Shown: positions 40,672-50,379 of the stretch, piece by piece
Numbering within the stretch: the first letter of the stretch is position 1
How the letters are laid out: each line of letters begins with the position of its first letter
NCBI GenBank assembly: GCA_016718155.1
Contig: JADKEH010000002.1
Coordinates: 310,001 to 374,000 of the forward strand
Direction of reading: 5' to 3'
DNA from: Candidatus Rhodoferax randersensis
GTDB taxonomy: Bacteria; Pseudomonadota; Gammaproteobacteria; Burkholderiales; Burkholderiaceae_C
DNA: 64,000 nt
Made by a program: the position numbers and the translations under genes
The notes under the pieces: generated by a model
The model's database searches: none
Seen by the model: only the letters and a program-made list of their open reading frames with translations
What the model was told of the DNA's origin: nothing

Positions 40672-41709
40672 ATGGCAACCCCCGCATCCACCATGTCTCA
40701 AGTGTCTGCCGATCCCGATGCAGCGGCGCTGAGCGCCCGCGCCCAGGGTGACCAGGCGCTCGACGCAGCGCAGTGGCTTGGTACCGGGTTGGTGCGCCCC
40801 GAATGCGTGCTGGCCACGGCACGGGGCGACGTGTTCACCGCAGACTGGCGCGGTGGCGTGGCGCACCTGCTGCCAGACGGCTCGCAGCGGCTGTATCTGG
40901 GCCAGCCGCTGGACGGCGAGCCACTCAAGCCCAATGGCATCGCCCTGTGCCGGGACGGCACTTTTCTGCTCACGCACCTGGGCGCTGAGCAAGGCGGCGT
41001 GTTTCGCCTGCACCGCGACGGACGGACCGAGCCATTCTTGCGTCACGTCGACGGCTTTGACTTGCCCCCCACGAACTACGTGGTGGAAGACAGTCAGGGC
41101 CGAACCTGGATCACCGTCAGTACCCGTCTCGCCCCACGTGCGCTGGGCTACCGCAAAACTTGCAGCGACGGCTTTGTCGTGATGGTGGATGCCAAAGGCG
41201 CACGCATTGTTGGCGACGACCTGGGCTACACCAACGAATGCGCTGTTGACCCCAGCGGCCAGTGGCTGTATGTGAACGAAACCTTCACGCGCCGCTTGTC
41301 TCGCTTCGCGGTCCACAACGATGGCTCACTTGGCCCCAAGCAGGTCGTCACCGAGTTTGGCGCCGGCACCTACCCCGATGGGCTGGCCTTCGATGCGCAG
41401 GGCGAAGTCTGGGTCGTGAGCATCGTCAGCAACCGCGTCATACGCGTTGCTCGCGATGGCAGTCAGACGCTCTGGTTGGAGGACGCCGAGGCGGCCCACC
41501 TGGACTGGGTCGAGCAGGCCTACCAGGCCAGCGAGATGGGTCGGCCGCACCTCGATGGCGTCAAGAGCCGCGTGCTCAAGAACATCTCCAGCCTGGCCTT
41601 TGCCGGCCCGGATTTGCGCACCGGCATTCTGGGTTGTCTGCTTGGCGAGGCCTTGCCCATGCTGGCCATGCCAGTGGCAGGCCATCCACCGGTCCATTGG
41701 AACTATTGA
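40672..41709 (+). CDS. SMP-30/gluconolactonase/LRE-like lactonase
   Basis: 345 residues from ATG 40672 (ATG 40693 also possible). Six-bladed beta-propeller pattern: RPECVLATARGDVFTADW, LKPNGIALCRDGTFLLTHLG, GYTNECAVDPSGQWLYVNETFTRRLSRFAV and GTYPDGLAFDAQGEVWVV. The Glu in PEC, Asn in TNEC and Asp in YPDG are the expected metal ligands. It likely hydrolyses an aldonolactone. It begins the second part of the sugar-acid locus. Confidence 0.82.
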   Translation: MATPASTMSQVSADPDAAALSARAQGDQALDAAQWLGTGLVRPECVLATARGDVFTADWRGGVAHLLPDGSQRLYLGQPLDGEPLKPNGIALCRDGTFLLTHLGAEQGGVFRLHRDGRTEPFLRHVDGFDLPPTNYVVEDSQGRTWITVSTRLAPRALGYRKTCSDGFVVMVDAKGARIVGDDLGYTNECAVDPSGQWLYVNETFTRRLSRFAVHNDGSLGPKQVVTEFGAGTYPDGLAFDAQGEVWVVSIVSNRVIRVARDGSQTLWLEDAEAAHLDWVEQAYQASEMGRPHLDGVKSRVLKNISSLAFAGPDLRTGILGCLLGEALPMLAMPVAGHPPVHWNY

Positions 41710-41722
41710 GGTCAGAACGCGC

Positions 41723-42409
41723 ATGGCATCCAACCACACCGCCCCCCCTGAAGGCACCAGCCTGGTCGACGCGGCCTACCAAGGTATGCGTCGGCGCATC
41801 CTGGACAACCAGTGGGCGCCCGGCTACCAGGCGATGGAGCAACAGATCGCCGAGCAGTTGGGCATGAGCCGCACACCGGTGCGCGAGGCGCTGATCCGGC
41901 TGGGTAGAGAGGGCCTGGTTGAGGTCATTCCCCGGCGCGGCATGCGGGTGCTGCCGGTGTCACCGACCGACATGCGCGAGATCTACGACGTGTTGACCGC
42001 GCTCGAATGCATGGCAGCAGAAACCCTGGCGGCGCGCAAACCCGGCAGCGCCGAACTCAAGCCCCTGATCACCGCCACCAAGGCGATGGAAAAGGCCCTG
42101 GCGCAGGATGACCTGGACGCCTGGGCGGCGGCAGATGAGGTGTTTCACGAACGGCTGGTGCACATGGCGGGCAACAAGCTGCTGGCGCAGGCCGTGATGA
42201 GCCACTGGGACCGCGCCCACCGGGCACGCATGTTCACCCTGCGGCTGCGTCCCAAGCCGGTCAACTCGACCCAAGAGCACATGGCGCTGGTTGAGCGACT
42301 GGCCGCCGGTGACGTGGCCGGTGCCAGCGCGGTGAACCGCGAGCACCGCCAGCGCGCCAGCCGCGAACTGCTGGGCATCTTTGAGCGCTTCCGGCTGCAG
42401 CAAATGTAG
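41723..42409 (+). CDS. GntR-family regulator with FCD domain, second in the locus
   Basis: 228 residues from ATG 41723. Winged helix (about 15-75): AAYQGMRRRILDNQWAPGYQAMEQQIAEQLGMSRTPVREAL...GLVEVIPRRGMRV. FCD domain (about 85-215) with DEVFHERLVHMAGNKLL and a C-terminal LLGIFERF. Clearly a different subgroup from the first GntR at 37513. It lies between the lactonase and the dehydrogenase genes and probably controls this operon or senses an intermediate. Confidence 0.88.
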   Translation: MASNHTAPPEGTSLVDAAYQGMRRRILDNQWAPGYQAMEQQIAEQLGMSRTPVREALIRLGREGLVEVIPRRGMRVLPVSPTDMREIYDVLTALECMAAETLAARKPGSAELKPLITATKAMEKALAQDDLDAWAAADEVFHERLVHMAGNKLLAQAVMSHWDRAHRARMFTLRLRPKPVNSTQEHMALVERLAAGDVAGASAVNREHRQRASRELLGIFERFRLQQM

Positions 42410-42455
42410 ACCGTCGACTGCTTGCCCCGTTCCATTCATTCACGACTCCAATTTC

Positions 42456-43562
42456 ATGACCACCAGCTACCACATTGCAGTCCTGCCCGGCGACGGCATC
42501 GGCATCGAAGTCATGCGCGCCGCCGAGCATGTGCTGCGTGCGGTGCAAGCACGTGTTGGTTTGGACCTGACCCTGGACTACCAGCGAGCCGGCGCCCAGC
42601 ATTACCTCGATAGCGGCGTAGCCCTGCCCGAGGCGACTTTGAAGACCTGTGACCAGGCCCACGCCATGCTGTTTGGCGCGATGGGGCTGCCGCACGTGCG
42701 CGGCCAGGATGGCACCGAAATCATTCCGCAGCTCGACTTGCGGTTTCACTTCGATCTGTACGCCGGGGTGCGACCGATTCGCACATTCAAGGGCTTGCCC
42801 ACCCCCTTGTCCAGCCCGAAGGCGGCCGAGATCGACATGGTGCTGGTGCGCGAGAGCACCGAGGGCCTGTTCTATGCCCGAGGCCGGGGCGACGTGCGCG
42901 GTGACCCGGCCGCGCCGACCGAGGTCTATGACACCATGCAGATCACCCGCACGGGCACGACCCGCATCTGTGAATTCGCCTTCAAGCTGGCTGAGCGACG
43001 GGCCCTCGCCAAGGGGCGCGCAGGCCGGGTCACGAGCGTGGACAAAGCCAATGTGTTTGCCTCCATGGCGTTTTGGCGCAGCATCTTCGAGGCCAGCGCA
43101 AGTCGGCACCCTGGCGTGCTGGCCGACAGCGTCTACGTCGATGCCATGGCCCTGAACCTGGTGATGAAGCCGTGGAGCTACGACGTGCTGGTGACCGAAA
43201 ACATGTTCGGCGACATCCTGTCCGACCTGATCGCCGCCCTGGTGGGCGGCATGGGCATGGCGCCATCGGGCGACATCGGAGACCGGCATGGTCTGTTCCA
43301 ACCCGCCCATGGAACTGCGCCCGACATTGCTGGCCAAGGCAAGGCCAATCCCACCGCCATGATCCTGTCGGCCGCCATGATGCTCGACTGGCTGGCCGAG
43401 CGCCACGCTGATACGCGACTGAGCGACGCGGCCACGCTGATCGACCAGGCGGTGCAAAGCGTGTTTGCGCAGGGCCAGATTCGCCCGTTCGAGATCGGCG
43501 GCAGCCACGGCACCGCGCACATTGTCAATGCCGTGGTGGGCGCCCTGCACACGCCCGTTTGA
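42456..43562 (+). CDS. Isocitrate/isopropylmalate dehydrogenase-family enzyme (tartrate/D-malate type)
   Basis: 368 residues. IAVLPGDGIGIEVMR at the start, LDLRFHFDLYAGVRPIRTFKG, MVLVRESTEGLFY, DKANVFASMAFWR (catalytic Lys), DAMALNLVMKPWSYDVLVTENMFGDILSD (metal Asp) and PAHGTAPDIAGQGKANPTA. It is a decarboxylating beta-hydroxyacid dehydrogenase of the NAD type; closest in style to tartrate/D-malate dehydrogenases rather than LeuB, since it sits in a catabolic operon. Its stop is one base from the next start. Confidence 0.85.
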   Translation: MTTSYHIAVLPGDGIGIEVMRAAEHVLRAVQARVGLDLTLDYQRAGAQHYLDSGVALPEATLKTCDQAHAMLFGAMGLPHVRGQDGTEIIPQLDLRFHFDLYAGVRPIRTFKGLPTPLSSPKAAEIDMVLVRESTEGLFYARGRGDVRGDPAAPTEVYDTMQITRTGTTRICEFAFKLAERRALAKGRAGRVTSVDKANVFASMAFWRSIFEASASRHPGVLADSVYVDAMALNLVMKPWSYDVLVTENMFGDILSDLIAALVGGMGMAPSGDIGDRHGLFQPAHGTAPDIAGQGKANPTAMILSAAMMLDWLAERHADTRLSDAATLIDQAVQSVFAQGQIRPFEIGGSHGTAHIVNAVVGALHTPV

Positions 43563-43563
43563 T

Positions 43564-44703
43564 ATGAGCCAGCTTGCCACTAGCCCCCATCCGCCACGCC
43601 GCGTCGCGGTGGTGGGTGCGGGCTTCTTCAGCCAGTTCCACCTGGAGGGCTGGGCTCAACTCGACGGCGTGCAAGTGGTGGGTCTGTGTGACCCGGACGC
43701 TAACAAAGCGGCCCAACTAGCCAAGCGCTTTGCGCTTGCGCAAACCTTCACGGATCTGGCGCAGATGCTCGACGCGACACAGCCCGACCTGGTCGATGTG
43801 GTGACACCGCCACCCAGCCATGCAACGGTGCTGGCAACGGCGTTCGAGCGCGGTTTGCCTGCCATCTGTCAAAAGCCGTTTGGTGTGGACTACGCGCAGG
43901 CCCAGGCGTTAACAGACCAGGCGCGACAGGCCGGCGTGCCATTGGTCATACACGAAAACTTCCGTTTCATGCCCTGGTTTCGCGAAGCCCGGCGGCTGAT
44001 CGACCTCGGCCAACTCGGCGCCTTGCATGGCATCAGCTTTCGCCTGCGCCCGGGCGACGGGCAAGGGCCACGGGCCTACCTCGACCGCCAGCCCTATTTC
44101 CAGACCATGCCCCGCCTGCTGGTGGTGGAGACGGCGATTCACTTCATCGACACCTTTCGCTTCCTGATGGGCGAGGTGCAGGCGGTGTATGCCCGGCTGC
44201 GCCAGCTCAACCCGGTGATCCAGGGCGAAGACGCCGCCTTGATCACCTTCGAATTTGCCAGTGGCGCTGCGGGCTTGCTCGACGCCAATCGCCTCAACGA
44301 CCACGTGGCCGATAACCCGCGGCGCACCATGGGCGAGATGTGGCTCGAAGGCGCGCACGGCGTGTTGCGCCTCGACGGCGCGGCGCGACTGTGGTGGAAG
44401 CCGCACCATGGCCCGGAGACTGAGCACGTCTACGAGCGCGGCTCCAGCGTCAGCTTCGGCGGCGGCGCCTGTGGCCTGCTGCAGCGGCACGTGCTGCAGA
44501 GTTGGCTGCACGGCACCCCGACCGAGAACACCGCTGGCGACTACCTGCGCAACTTGCTGATTCAGGAAGCCGTCTATGCGTCGCACGCAAGTGGGCAGCG
44601 CATCGCCATCGACGACTTCACCCCTGACCCGAGCCAGTTTCACCGCAGCCCGACGCCATCGGCCTTTCACGCAACCTCAAGCCACCACCAGGAGACACCA
44701 TGA
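43564..44703 (+). CDS. Gfo/Idh/MocA-family oxidoreductase
   Basis: 379 residues. NAD-binding Rossmann fold at the start: RRVAVVGAGFFSQFHLEGWAQL, VVGLCDPDANKA; LVDVVTPPPSHA; and the EKP-type motif reads CQKPFGVDY. The C-terminal alpha/beta domain (about 130-345) contains VVETAIHFIDTFRFLMG with the catalytic His/Asp pair. It likely oxidises a sugar acid, sugar or inositol-like compound with NAD(P). Located between the IPMDH-family gene and the transporter. Confidence 0.85.
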   Translation: MSQLATSPHPPRRVAVVGAGFFSQFHLEGWAQLDGVQVVGLCDPDANKAAQLAKRFALAQTFTDLAQMLDATQPDLVDVVTPPPSHATVLATAFERGLPAICQKPFGVDYAQAQALTDQARQAGVPLVIHENFRFMPWFREARRLIDLGQLGALHGISFRLRPGDGQGPRAYLDRQPYFQTMPRLLVVETAIHFIDTFRFLMGEVQAVYARLRQLNPVIQGEDAALITFEFASGAAGLLDANRLNDHVADNPRRTMGEMWLEGAHGVLRLDGAARLWWKPHHGPETEHVYERGSSVSFGGGACGLLQRHVLQSWLHGTPTENTAGDYLRNLLIQEAVYASHASGQRIAIDDFTPDPSQFHRSPTPSAFHATSSHHQETP

Positions 44704-45704
44704 ACGCTTCCACCCCTTTGCAACGCTTTGCCTTGACCGCAGTCGCCAGTCTGGCGCTCACCTTCTGCGCCCACGCCGAGACCATTCTCAAGTTCAGCCA
44801 CACCGACCAGCAGCAAGGCGCGCGCCAGGCGGCGGCCCAGGTGTTTGCCAGGAAGGTGGAGGAGTACACCCAGGGCCGCTACAAGGTGCAGGTGTTCTGC
44901 TGCAGCCAATTGGGCAACGACCCGAAGAACATCGAGCAGTTGGCGCTCGGTGGTATTGACTTCACGGTGTCCTCCACCGGCTCGTACGCCTCCTTTGTGC
45001 CGACGCTGAACCTGACCATGATGCCCTTCATCATCGACAGCTACGCCCAGGGCTGGAAGTTCTACGACGAGTCCAAGTGGCTCAAGGCCCAGTTTGACAA
45101 GGCGCCCGCCAAGGGCTTTCGCTTCCTGGCCACCTGGGAGGCCGGTTTTCGCAGCATGACCACCAAAGACCCGCTCAATGGCCCGGCCGATGCGCGCGGC
45201 AAGAAGCTGCGCACCTTCCCCAACGAGATGATGCGCTGGCAGCTCGAAGCCATGGGTTTTGGTATTCAGATCATGCCTCTGCCCGAGGTCTATCTGGCCA
45301 TCCAGCAGGGCGCCGTGGCGGGGCAAGAGAATCCGATCGACACCATCGCGTCAAACAAGTTCTACGAAGTGGCGCCGCACGTGACGCTTACCAACCATGT
45401 CTACAGCCCGATCCCGATGGCCATCTCCGAGAAGACCTGGCAAAAGCTGACACCAGCCGACCAACAGGCGGTGGCACGGGCCGCCAAGGAGGTGGCACCC
45501 TTCCAGCGCACCATGATCAAAGACAACGACGAGAAACTGCTTGCCGACATGGCCGCCAAGGGCGCCAAGATCAACCGCAAGCCCGATACCGAGGCCTTCC
45601 GCAAGGCGGTGGAGCCGGTGTACGGCAAGGCCCGCGAGAAATACGGCGCCGATGTGGACGCGGTACTGGCCGAGGCCGCCGCGGTGCGCAAAGCGGTCAA
45701 GTGA
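44700..45704 (+). CDS. dctP: TRAP transporter substrate-binding protein (DctP family)
   Basis: 334 residues with a signal peptide (MNASTPLQRFALTAVASLALTF, cleavage CAHA-ET). Mature fold features: ILKFSHTDQQQGARQAAAQVFARKVEEYTQGRYKVQVF, FFLATWEAGFR-like FLATWEAGFRSM, KKLRTFPNEMMRWQLEAMG (conserved carboxylate-binding Arg), PLPEVYLAIQQGAVAGQENP. This binds organic or sugar acids in the periplasm. ATGA overlap with the upstream gene. Confidence 0.93.
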   Translation: MNASTPLQRFALTAVASLALTFCAHAETILKFSHTDQQQGARQAAAQVFARKVEEYTQGRYKVQVFCCSQLGNDPKNIEQLALGGIDFTVSSTGSYASFVPTLNLTMMPFIIDSYAQGWKFYDESKWLKAQFDKAPAKGFRFLATWEAGFRSMTTKDPLNGPADARGKKLRTFPNEMMRWQLEAMGFGIQIMPLPEVYLAIQQGAVAGQENPIDTIASNKFYEVAPHVTLTNHVYSPIPMAISEKTWQKLTPADQQAVARAAKEVAPFQRTMIKDNDEKLLADMAAKGAKINRKPDTEAFRKAVEPVYGKAREKYGADVDAVLAEAAAVRKAVK

Positions 45705-45726
45705 TTCCTCAAGAGGGCTTGCCACA

Positions 45727-46278
45727 ATGAGCGCGCTACCAACGGACGCACCGACCGGCGCGGCTACACCCGCTGCGGTGCTGGCCCCGGTGGCGCTGCC
45801 AGTGCGCTGGCTCGCTCACCTGGTGGACTGGACCGTCATCGCCATGGGCACGGTGCTTATTACCCTGGTGTTTGCCAACGTGGTGATTCATGCTTTTGGC
45901 AAAGACCTGGCATGGATGACCGAGCTCGGTGAACTGTTGATGGTATGGGTCACGTTCCTGGGCGGTGCCGCTGCTGCCCAGCGTGGCGCGCACATGTCGA
46001 TCAACGAATTCCTGGACAAGCTCGACGAGCCCAAGCGGCGCTGGGCCGACGCAGCAGTGCAGAGCATTTGCCTGGTGGTGCTGGCGGTGGTGTGCTTTTA
46101 CGGGGCGCGTATCGTGGCCGGCGGCTGGGGCAACACGCTGACCACGCTGGAGTGGCCGATGTCATGGCAGTACCTGCCCTTGCCGCTGGGCTGCGGTCTG
46201 ATGTTCGCCTTTGTTGCTTGGGACCTCCTGCAAATCCTGCGTGGCGTACCACGCGCCCAACGTTACCCACAAGCCTGA
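45727..46278 (+). CDS. dctQ: TRAP transporter small membrane subunit (DctQ)
   Basis: 183 residues, four membrane segments (about 33-55, 70-90, 110-132, 148-168). ELGELLMVWVTFLGGAAAAQRGAHMSINEFLDKL is the standard DctQ pattern with the conserved Trp, Gly and His. It pairs with DctM. Located 22 bases after dctP. Confidence 0.92.
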   Translation: MSALPTDAPTGAATPAAVLAPVALPVRWLAHLVDWTVIAMGTVLITLVFANVVIHAFGKDLAWMTELGELLMVWVTFLGGAAAAQRGAHMSINEFLDKLDEPKRRWADAAVQSICLVVLAVVCFYGARIVAGGWGNTLTTLEWPMSWQYLPLPLGCGLMFAFVAWDLLQILRGVPRAQRYPQA

Positions 46279-46294
46279 CCGGCTGACCTTCACC

Positions 46295-47587
46295 ATGCTG
46301 TCTCTCGTCATATTCGGAAGCTTCTTTGCGCTCGCCCTGGCGGGTATTCCGCTGATGTTCGCGCTGCTGGCCACCACCGCCGCAGTGATGGTGGCCTACG
46401 GCATGCAGTACCCGATGGAGAGTGTGTTTCTCTCCTTCATTGGTGGGGTGGAGCCCTTCATACTGATTGCGGTGCCACTGTTTGTGTTTACCGGCGAGTT
46501 GTTGGCGCAAGGCGGTGTGGGCAAACGCATCGTGGAGTTTGCCAACGTGTTGTTTGGCTGGTTGCCTGGTGGTTTGGGGGTGGTCACGGTCATTTCGTGC
46601 CTGCTGTTTGGCGGTGTGTCGGGCTCGGCCATTGCCGACACGGCGGCGATTGGTTCGCTGGTCATCCCGGCCATGCTGGCGCGCGGATACTCGCGTGGTT
46701 TTGCTGCCGCTCTGGTGGCGGTATCGGGCACCCTGGCCTTGTTGATGCCGCTGTCGATCCCGTTCCTGGTCTATGCCTTTGTCTCGGGTGTGTCGATGCG
46801 CACCTTGTCCATGGCCGGGTTGGTGCCGGCCCTGCTGTCGGCCGGCGCGCTGATCGCTGTGTGCATGTGGCATGGGCGCTCCACCGGTGTGGACACGGGC
46901 GGCAGGCCGGCCTCGCTGGGGGCGATCTGGAGGGCCGGTGTCAGTGCCGGCCCGGCCTTGCTGATGCCTGTATTCATCGTCGGCGGCATCTGGTCGGGTT
47001 ACTTCACCCCGACCGAAGCGGCCGCGGTGGCGGTGGTGTACGGCTTGATCGTCTCGATGTTCCTGTACAAGGATCTCAAGTACCGGGACCTGCCGCAGCT
47101 CTTGCTCAAAGCCTTCATGACCAGTGCCACGGTGATGCTGGTGATTGGCGCCACCGGCGCGCTGGCCTGGCTGATCACCGCCGAGCAGGTGGCCCAGCAG
47201 CTCGCCACCTGGGTTGGCTCGGTGGCCCACGTGCAATGGGTGTTCTTGCTGATGCTCAATGTTGCGCTGGTGCTCCTGGGTATCTTCATCGAACCGTTGC
47301 CCGCCCTGCTGATGGCGGCACCCCTGTTCTTGCCGCTGGCCATGGCCTTCAAGATGGACCTGGTGCACATGGGCGTCATCATGACTGCCAACCTGGCGAT
47401 TGCCTTGTACACGCCGCCCGTGGGTGGCACGCTGTTTGTGGCGGCCAAGCTGGCCAGGGCAAGTATTGGCGAGATCACGCGGCACTTGTGGCTGATGATG
47501 GGCGCCACCTTCAGCATCGTGATTCTGATCACCTACGTGCCGCAACTCTCCCTGTGGCTGCCGCGTTGGTTGGCAAGCTGGAACTGA
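46295..47587 (+). CDS. dctM: TRAP transporter large permease (DctM)
   Basis: 430 residues from ATG 46295; upstream in-frame codons overlap dctQ. Twelve hydrophobic segments; GGVEPFILIAVPLFVFTGELLAQGGV, GGVSGSAIADTAAIGSLVIPAMLARGY and SGYFTPTEAAAVAVVYG are the DctM signatures. Sodium-driven uptake of the ligand captured by DctP. Confidence 0.95.
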   Translation: MLSLVIFGSFFALALAGIPLMFALLATTAAVMVAYGMQYPMESVFLSFIGGVEPFILIAVPLFVFTGELLAQGGVGKRIVEFANVLFGWLPGGLGVVTVISCLLFGGVSGSAIADTAAIGSLVIPAMLARGYSRGFAAALVAVSGTLALLMPLSIPFLVYAFVSGVSMRTLSMAGLVPALLSAGALIAVCMWHGRSTGVDTGGRPASLGAIWRAGVSAGPALLMPVFIVGGIWSGYFTPTEAAAVAVVYGLIVSMFLYKDLKYRDLPQLLLKAFMTSATVMLVIGATGALAWLITAEQVAQQLATWVGSVAHVQWVFLLMLNVALVLLGIFIEPLPALLMAAPLFLPLAMAFKMDLVHMGVIMTANLAIALYTPPVGGTLFVAAKLARASIGEITRHLWLMMGATFSIVILITYVPQLSLWLPRWLASWN

Positions 47588-47589
47588 TC

Positions 47590-47886
47590 ATGTTCGTCGT
47601 CACCGTGCTGTTCTCCATCAAGCCTGCTCATGTTGACGAGTTCATGGCGGCGATGCTGGCCAACGCCAGCACTTCGCTGCAGGACGAGCCAGGCTGTCAG
47701 CAGTTTGACGTGTGCCAGTCGGGGACCGATGACGCTGGCGTGTTTCTCTACGAGGTGTACGACAGTCAAGCCGATTTCGAGCGGCATTTGGTCACACCTC
47801 ACTTTCTGGCCTTCAGTCAGCAGACCGCGTTGTGGGTGCAGGCCAAAGCCGTGCAGACCTACCAGCGCCTGTTGCCACCCGCCTGA
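47590..47886 (+). CDS. Antibiotic biosynthesis monooxygenase (ABM) domain protein
   Basis: 98 residues with the dimeric alpha-beta barrel pattern: FSIKPAHVDEFMAAMLANASTSLQDEPGCQQFDV and FLYEVYDSQADFERHLVTPHFLAF. Members include YgiN quinol monooxygenase and small isomerase/mutarotase-like proteins. Two bases after dctM, so it is the last gene of the locus; in many sugar-acid operons such proteins have an auxiliary role. Confidence 0.82.
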   Translation: MFVVTVLFSIKPAHVDEFMAAMLANASTSLQDEPGCQQFDVCQSGTDDAGVFLYEVYDSQADFERHLVTPHFLAFSQQTALWVQAKAVQTYQRLLPPA

Positions 47887-48109
47887 GCGCCACTGCTGGA
47901 GCGCAGCGCAAGGGCGAGCCCAGGGCTGCGCGCCGGGTGGCGGCGACCAACTGGCGCGAACAATCAGCGCTTTTTCAGCGTTTAGTGGCTGTACAAAAGC
48001 GCCCGCCTCCGTATACTTAAAACCGGCATGAGCCCGGGCGGGCGGGCTACGGCGTCGCAGGCAGCACTGCCATGGCCGCCCTGTTCAGTCATCGAGAAAA
48101 GAGCGTCAC

Positions 48110-50251
48110 ATGCAAGCAGCCAAGCAGAAGTACCGTTCCGTCGCCCAACGCCTGGTGTTGGCCTCTGTTGGCATGCTGGCGGCGGTATTGTTGCTGATCA
48201 GCATTGCCATGAGTGTGATTGCCGAGCGACAGTCGCGCGAGCGCATCGTGGCTTCGGTGGCGGAAAAGGCGCAGTCGGTGGCCAATTCGGTGGACGCGTT
48301 TGACGCCACCGCGCGCGCCTTGGTGGAGCGTGCGTTTGGGCCGTTCAAGGAGTCGTTTGACCCGGCCCCGGTGCTCGACGAGGCCAGTGGCAAGCTCACC
48401 AGTTTTGGCGTCGCCCTCAATGATGATTCCAGCGCGGTGGACAAGTTCGCCAAGGACACCGGCGGTGTGGCCACCGTGTTTGCGCGCAAGGGCGACGACT
48501 TTGTGCGCATCGCCACCTCGGTCAAGAAGGAAAACGGCGAGCGCGCTCAGGGCACCTTGCTGGACCGGGCCGGTGCCGCCTATGCAGCCGTGGCCGCGGG
48601 CCAGGTCTACATTGGGCGCACGGTGCTGTTCGGCAAACCCTACATGACCTTGTACCAGCCCGTCAAAGACGCCGCAGGCAAGGTGGTGAGCATCTTGTTT
48701 GTCGGGTTTGACCTGTCGGGCTTTCAGGCTTCACTAGAGAAGCTGGTGAGCGAGGCGCGCTTTTTTGACAGTGGTGGCGTCTACGTGATTGATCCGCAGG
48801 CCAACTTGGCGGACGCCGTATTCGTGGCGCACCCCAGTGCCAAGGGCAAGAAAGTCGTGGAGGCTTATGCTGGCGCGGACAAGTTCCTGGCTGGTCTGGG
48901 CGCGGCCGACCAGGGCTTTCTTGTCAATGCGCAAGCGCTGTTTGCCGCCAGCCAGGGCGACCAGTGGGCCGTGCTGCGCAAGGCCGACGCCGCCAAGTGG
49001 TGGGTGGTGGCGGAGGTGTCTGACCGTGAGGCGATGAAGTCGCATTGGCGCACCATGACCATGCAGTGGGGTCTGCTGGCCTTGGCCACGCTGCTGCTTG
49101 GGGCCGGGCTGTATTGGCTGGTGCAGCGTTACGTCAGCACGCCTTTGCGCGCGCTCACCAGTGCGGTGGGAACCGTGGCGCAGGGCGACCTGACGCAGGC
49201 GTTTGTCACCGGCCAGCACGATGAAATCGGCGCCTTGGTATCGGAAGTCGAAGGCATGCGACAGCGCTACTTGCAGGCTTTGGCCCAAGTGCGCCAGGCG
49301 GTAGACAGCATCGGTACCGCCAGTGCCGAGATCGCCAGCGGCAACCAGGACTTGAGCACGCGCACCGAGCAGACCGCCAGCAACCTGCAGCGCACGGCGT
49401 CGAGCATGGACCAGCTCACTGGGGCCGTCAAGCAGTCGGCGGATGCGGCGCGCCAGGCCAACCAATTGGCGGCCTCGGCAGCCGAAGTGGCGGCACGCGG
49501 CGGCGCCGTGGTCGGCCAGGTGGTGACCACCATGGATGACATCACGCACAGCTCCAAGAAGATCGCCGACATCATCAGCGTGATCGACGGCATTGCGTTT
49601 CAGACCAACATCCTGGCGCTCAATGCGGCGGTCGAGGCCGCCCGTGCAGGCGAGCAAGGGCGCGGCTTTGCGGTGGTGGCCAGCGAGGTGCGTAGCCTGG
49701 CGCAGCGCAGCGCCGAGGCGGCCAAGGAGATCAAGGCGCTGATTGGTGCCTCGGTGGAGCGGGTGGAATCGGGCTCGCGTCTGGTCAAGGATGCGGGCAC
49801 CACCATGACCGAGATCGTCAGCTCGGTACAACGTGTGGGCGACATCATCGGTGAGATTTCGGCGGCCTCGGCGGAGCAGTCGCAGGGTATCAACGAGGTC
49901 AATCAGGCGATTGGGCAACTTGACCAGATGACCCAGCAAAACGCTGCGCTGGTGGAGCAATCGGCTGCGGCGGCGCAGAGCATGAGTGATCAGGCGCAGA
50001 AGCTGACGCAGGCGGTGGCGGTGTTCAAGCTGGGTCAGTCGGCGGCGACCGTGGCGCCAGCCGTCGCGTATCGGGCGCCCAGGGCGGTGCTTGCGGCGCC
50101 CACGCGCCGCCCCGAGCCGCCGAAGCTGCGCTCGGTGGCCGCTGCCGCTCCAAGGCGTGTGGCCTTGCCAGCGGCGGCGCCAATCGCGACCTCCACTGCG
50201 GGTACACCCCCACCACGCCGCGGCGAAAGTGAAGATTGGGAATCCTTCTAG
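48110..50251 (+). CDS. Methyl-accepting chemotaxis protein with Cache sensor
   Basis: 713 residues. Membrane segments at about 15-37 and 316-338 bracket a periplasmic Cache-type sensor (about 45-305; [29 protein letters not shown]). HAMP follows (about 340-392), then a signalling domain (about 400-650) with the hairpin tip [45 protein letters not shown] sequence. The C-terminus ends DWESF, a CheR/CheB tethering pentapeptide variant. Placed after the TRAP locus, which suggests but does not prove sensing of related acids. Confidence 0.95.
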   Translation: MQAAKQKYRSVAQRLVLASVGMLAAVLLLISIAMSVIAERQSRERIVASVAEKAQSVANSVDAFDATARALVERAFGPFKESFDPAPVLDEASGKLTSFGVALNDDSSAVDKFAKDTGGVATVFARKGDDFVRIATSVKKENGERAQGTLLDRAGAAYAAVAAGQVYIGRTVLFGKPYMTLYQPVKDAAGKVVSILFVGFDLSGFQASLEKLVSEARFFDSGGVYVIDPQANLADAVFVAHPSAKGKKVVEAYAGADKFLAGLGAADQGFLVNAQALFAASQGDQWAVLRKADAAKWWVVAEVSDREAMKSHWRTMTMQWGLLALATLLLGAGLYWLVQRYVSTPLRALTSAVGTVAQGDLTQAFVTGQHDEIGALVSEVEGMRQRYLQALAQVRQAVDSIGTASAEIASGNQDLSTRTEQTASNLQRTASSMDQLTGAVKQSADAARQANQLAASAAEVAARGGAVVGQVVTTMDDITHSSKKIADIISVIDGIAFQTNILALNAAVEAARAGEQGRGFAVVASEVRSLAQRSAEAAKEIKALIGASVERVESGSRLVKDAGTTMTEIVSSVQRVGDIIGEISAASAEQSQGINEVNQAIGQLDQMTQQNAALVEQSAAAAQSMSDQAQKLTQAVAVFKLGQSAATVAPAVAYRAPRAVLAAPTRRPEPPKLRSVAAAAPRRVALPAAAPIATSTAGTPPPRRGESEDWESF

Positions 50252-50379
50252 TCGGTTTGGCCCGTGCGCCTGCGGCCGGTGCCGGGCGACCGTGTCCGGC
50301 GCGCGCACTCAGCGCCCCTTGGGCTAACATGGGTCTGCCATTGCTTTCAACCGATTCCACATAGTTTTGGTGTTTGAAC

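Noticed and set aside
42261..43580. Leftward open frame of about 439 codons opposite the IPMDH-family gene
   Set aside because: Shadow of a clearly recognisable dehydrogenase; no family features of its own.
46001..47545. Long leftward open frame opposite dctM (about 514 codons)
   Set aside because: Extremely rich in His, Gln, Arg and Gly with no domain; dctM on the other strand is certain.
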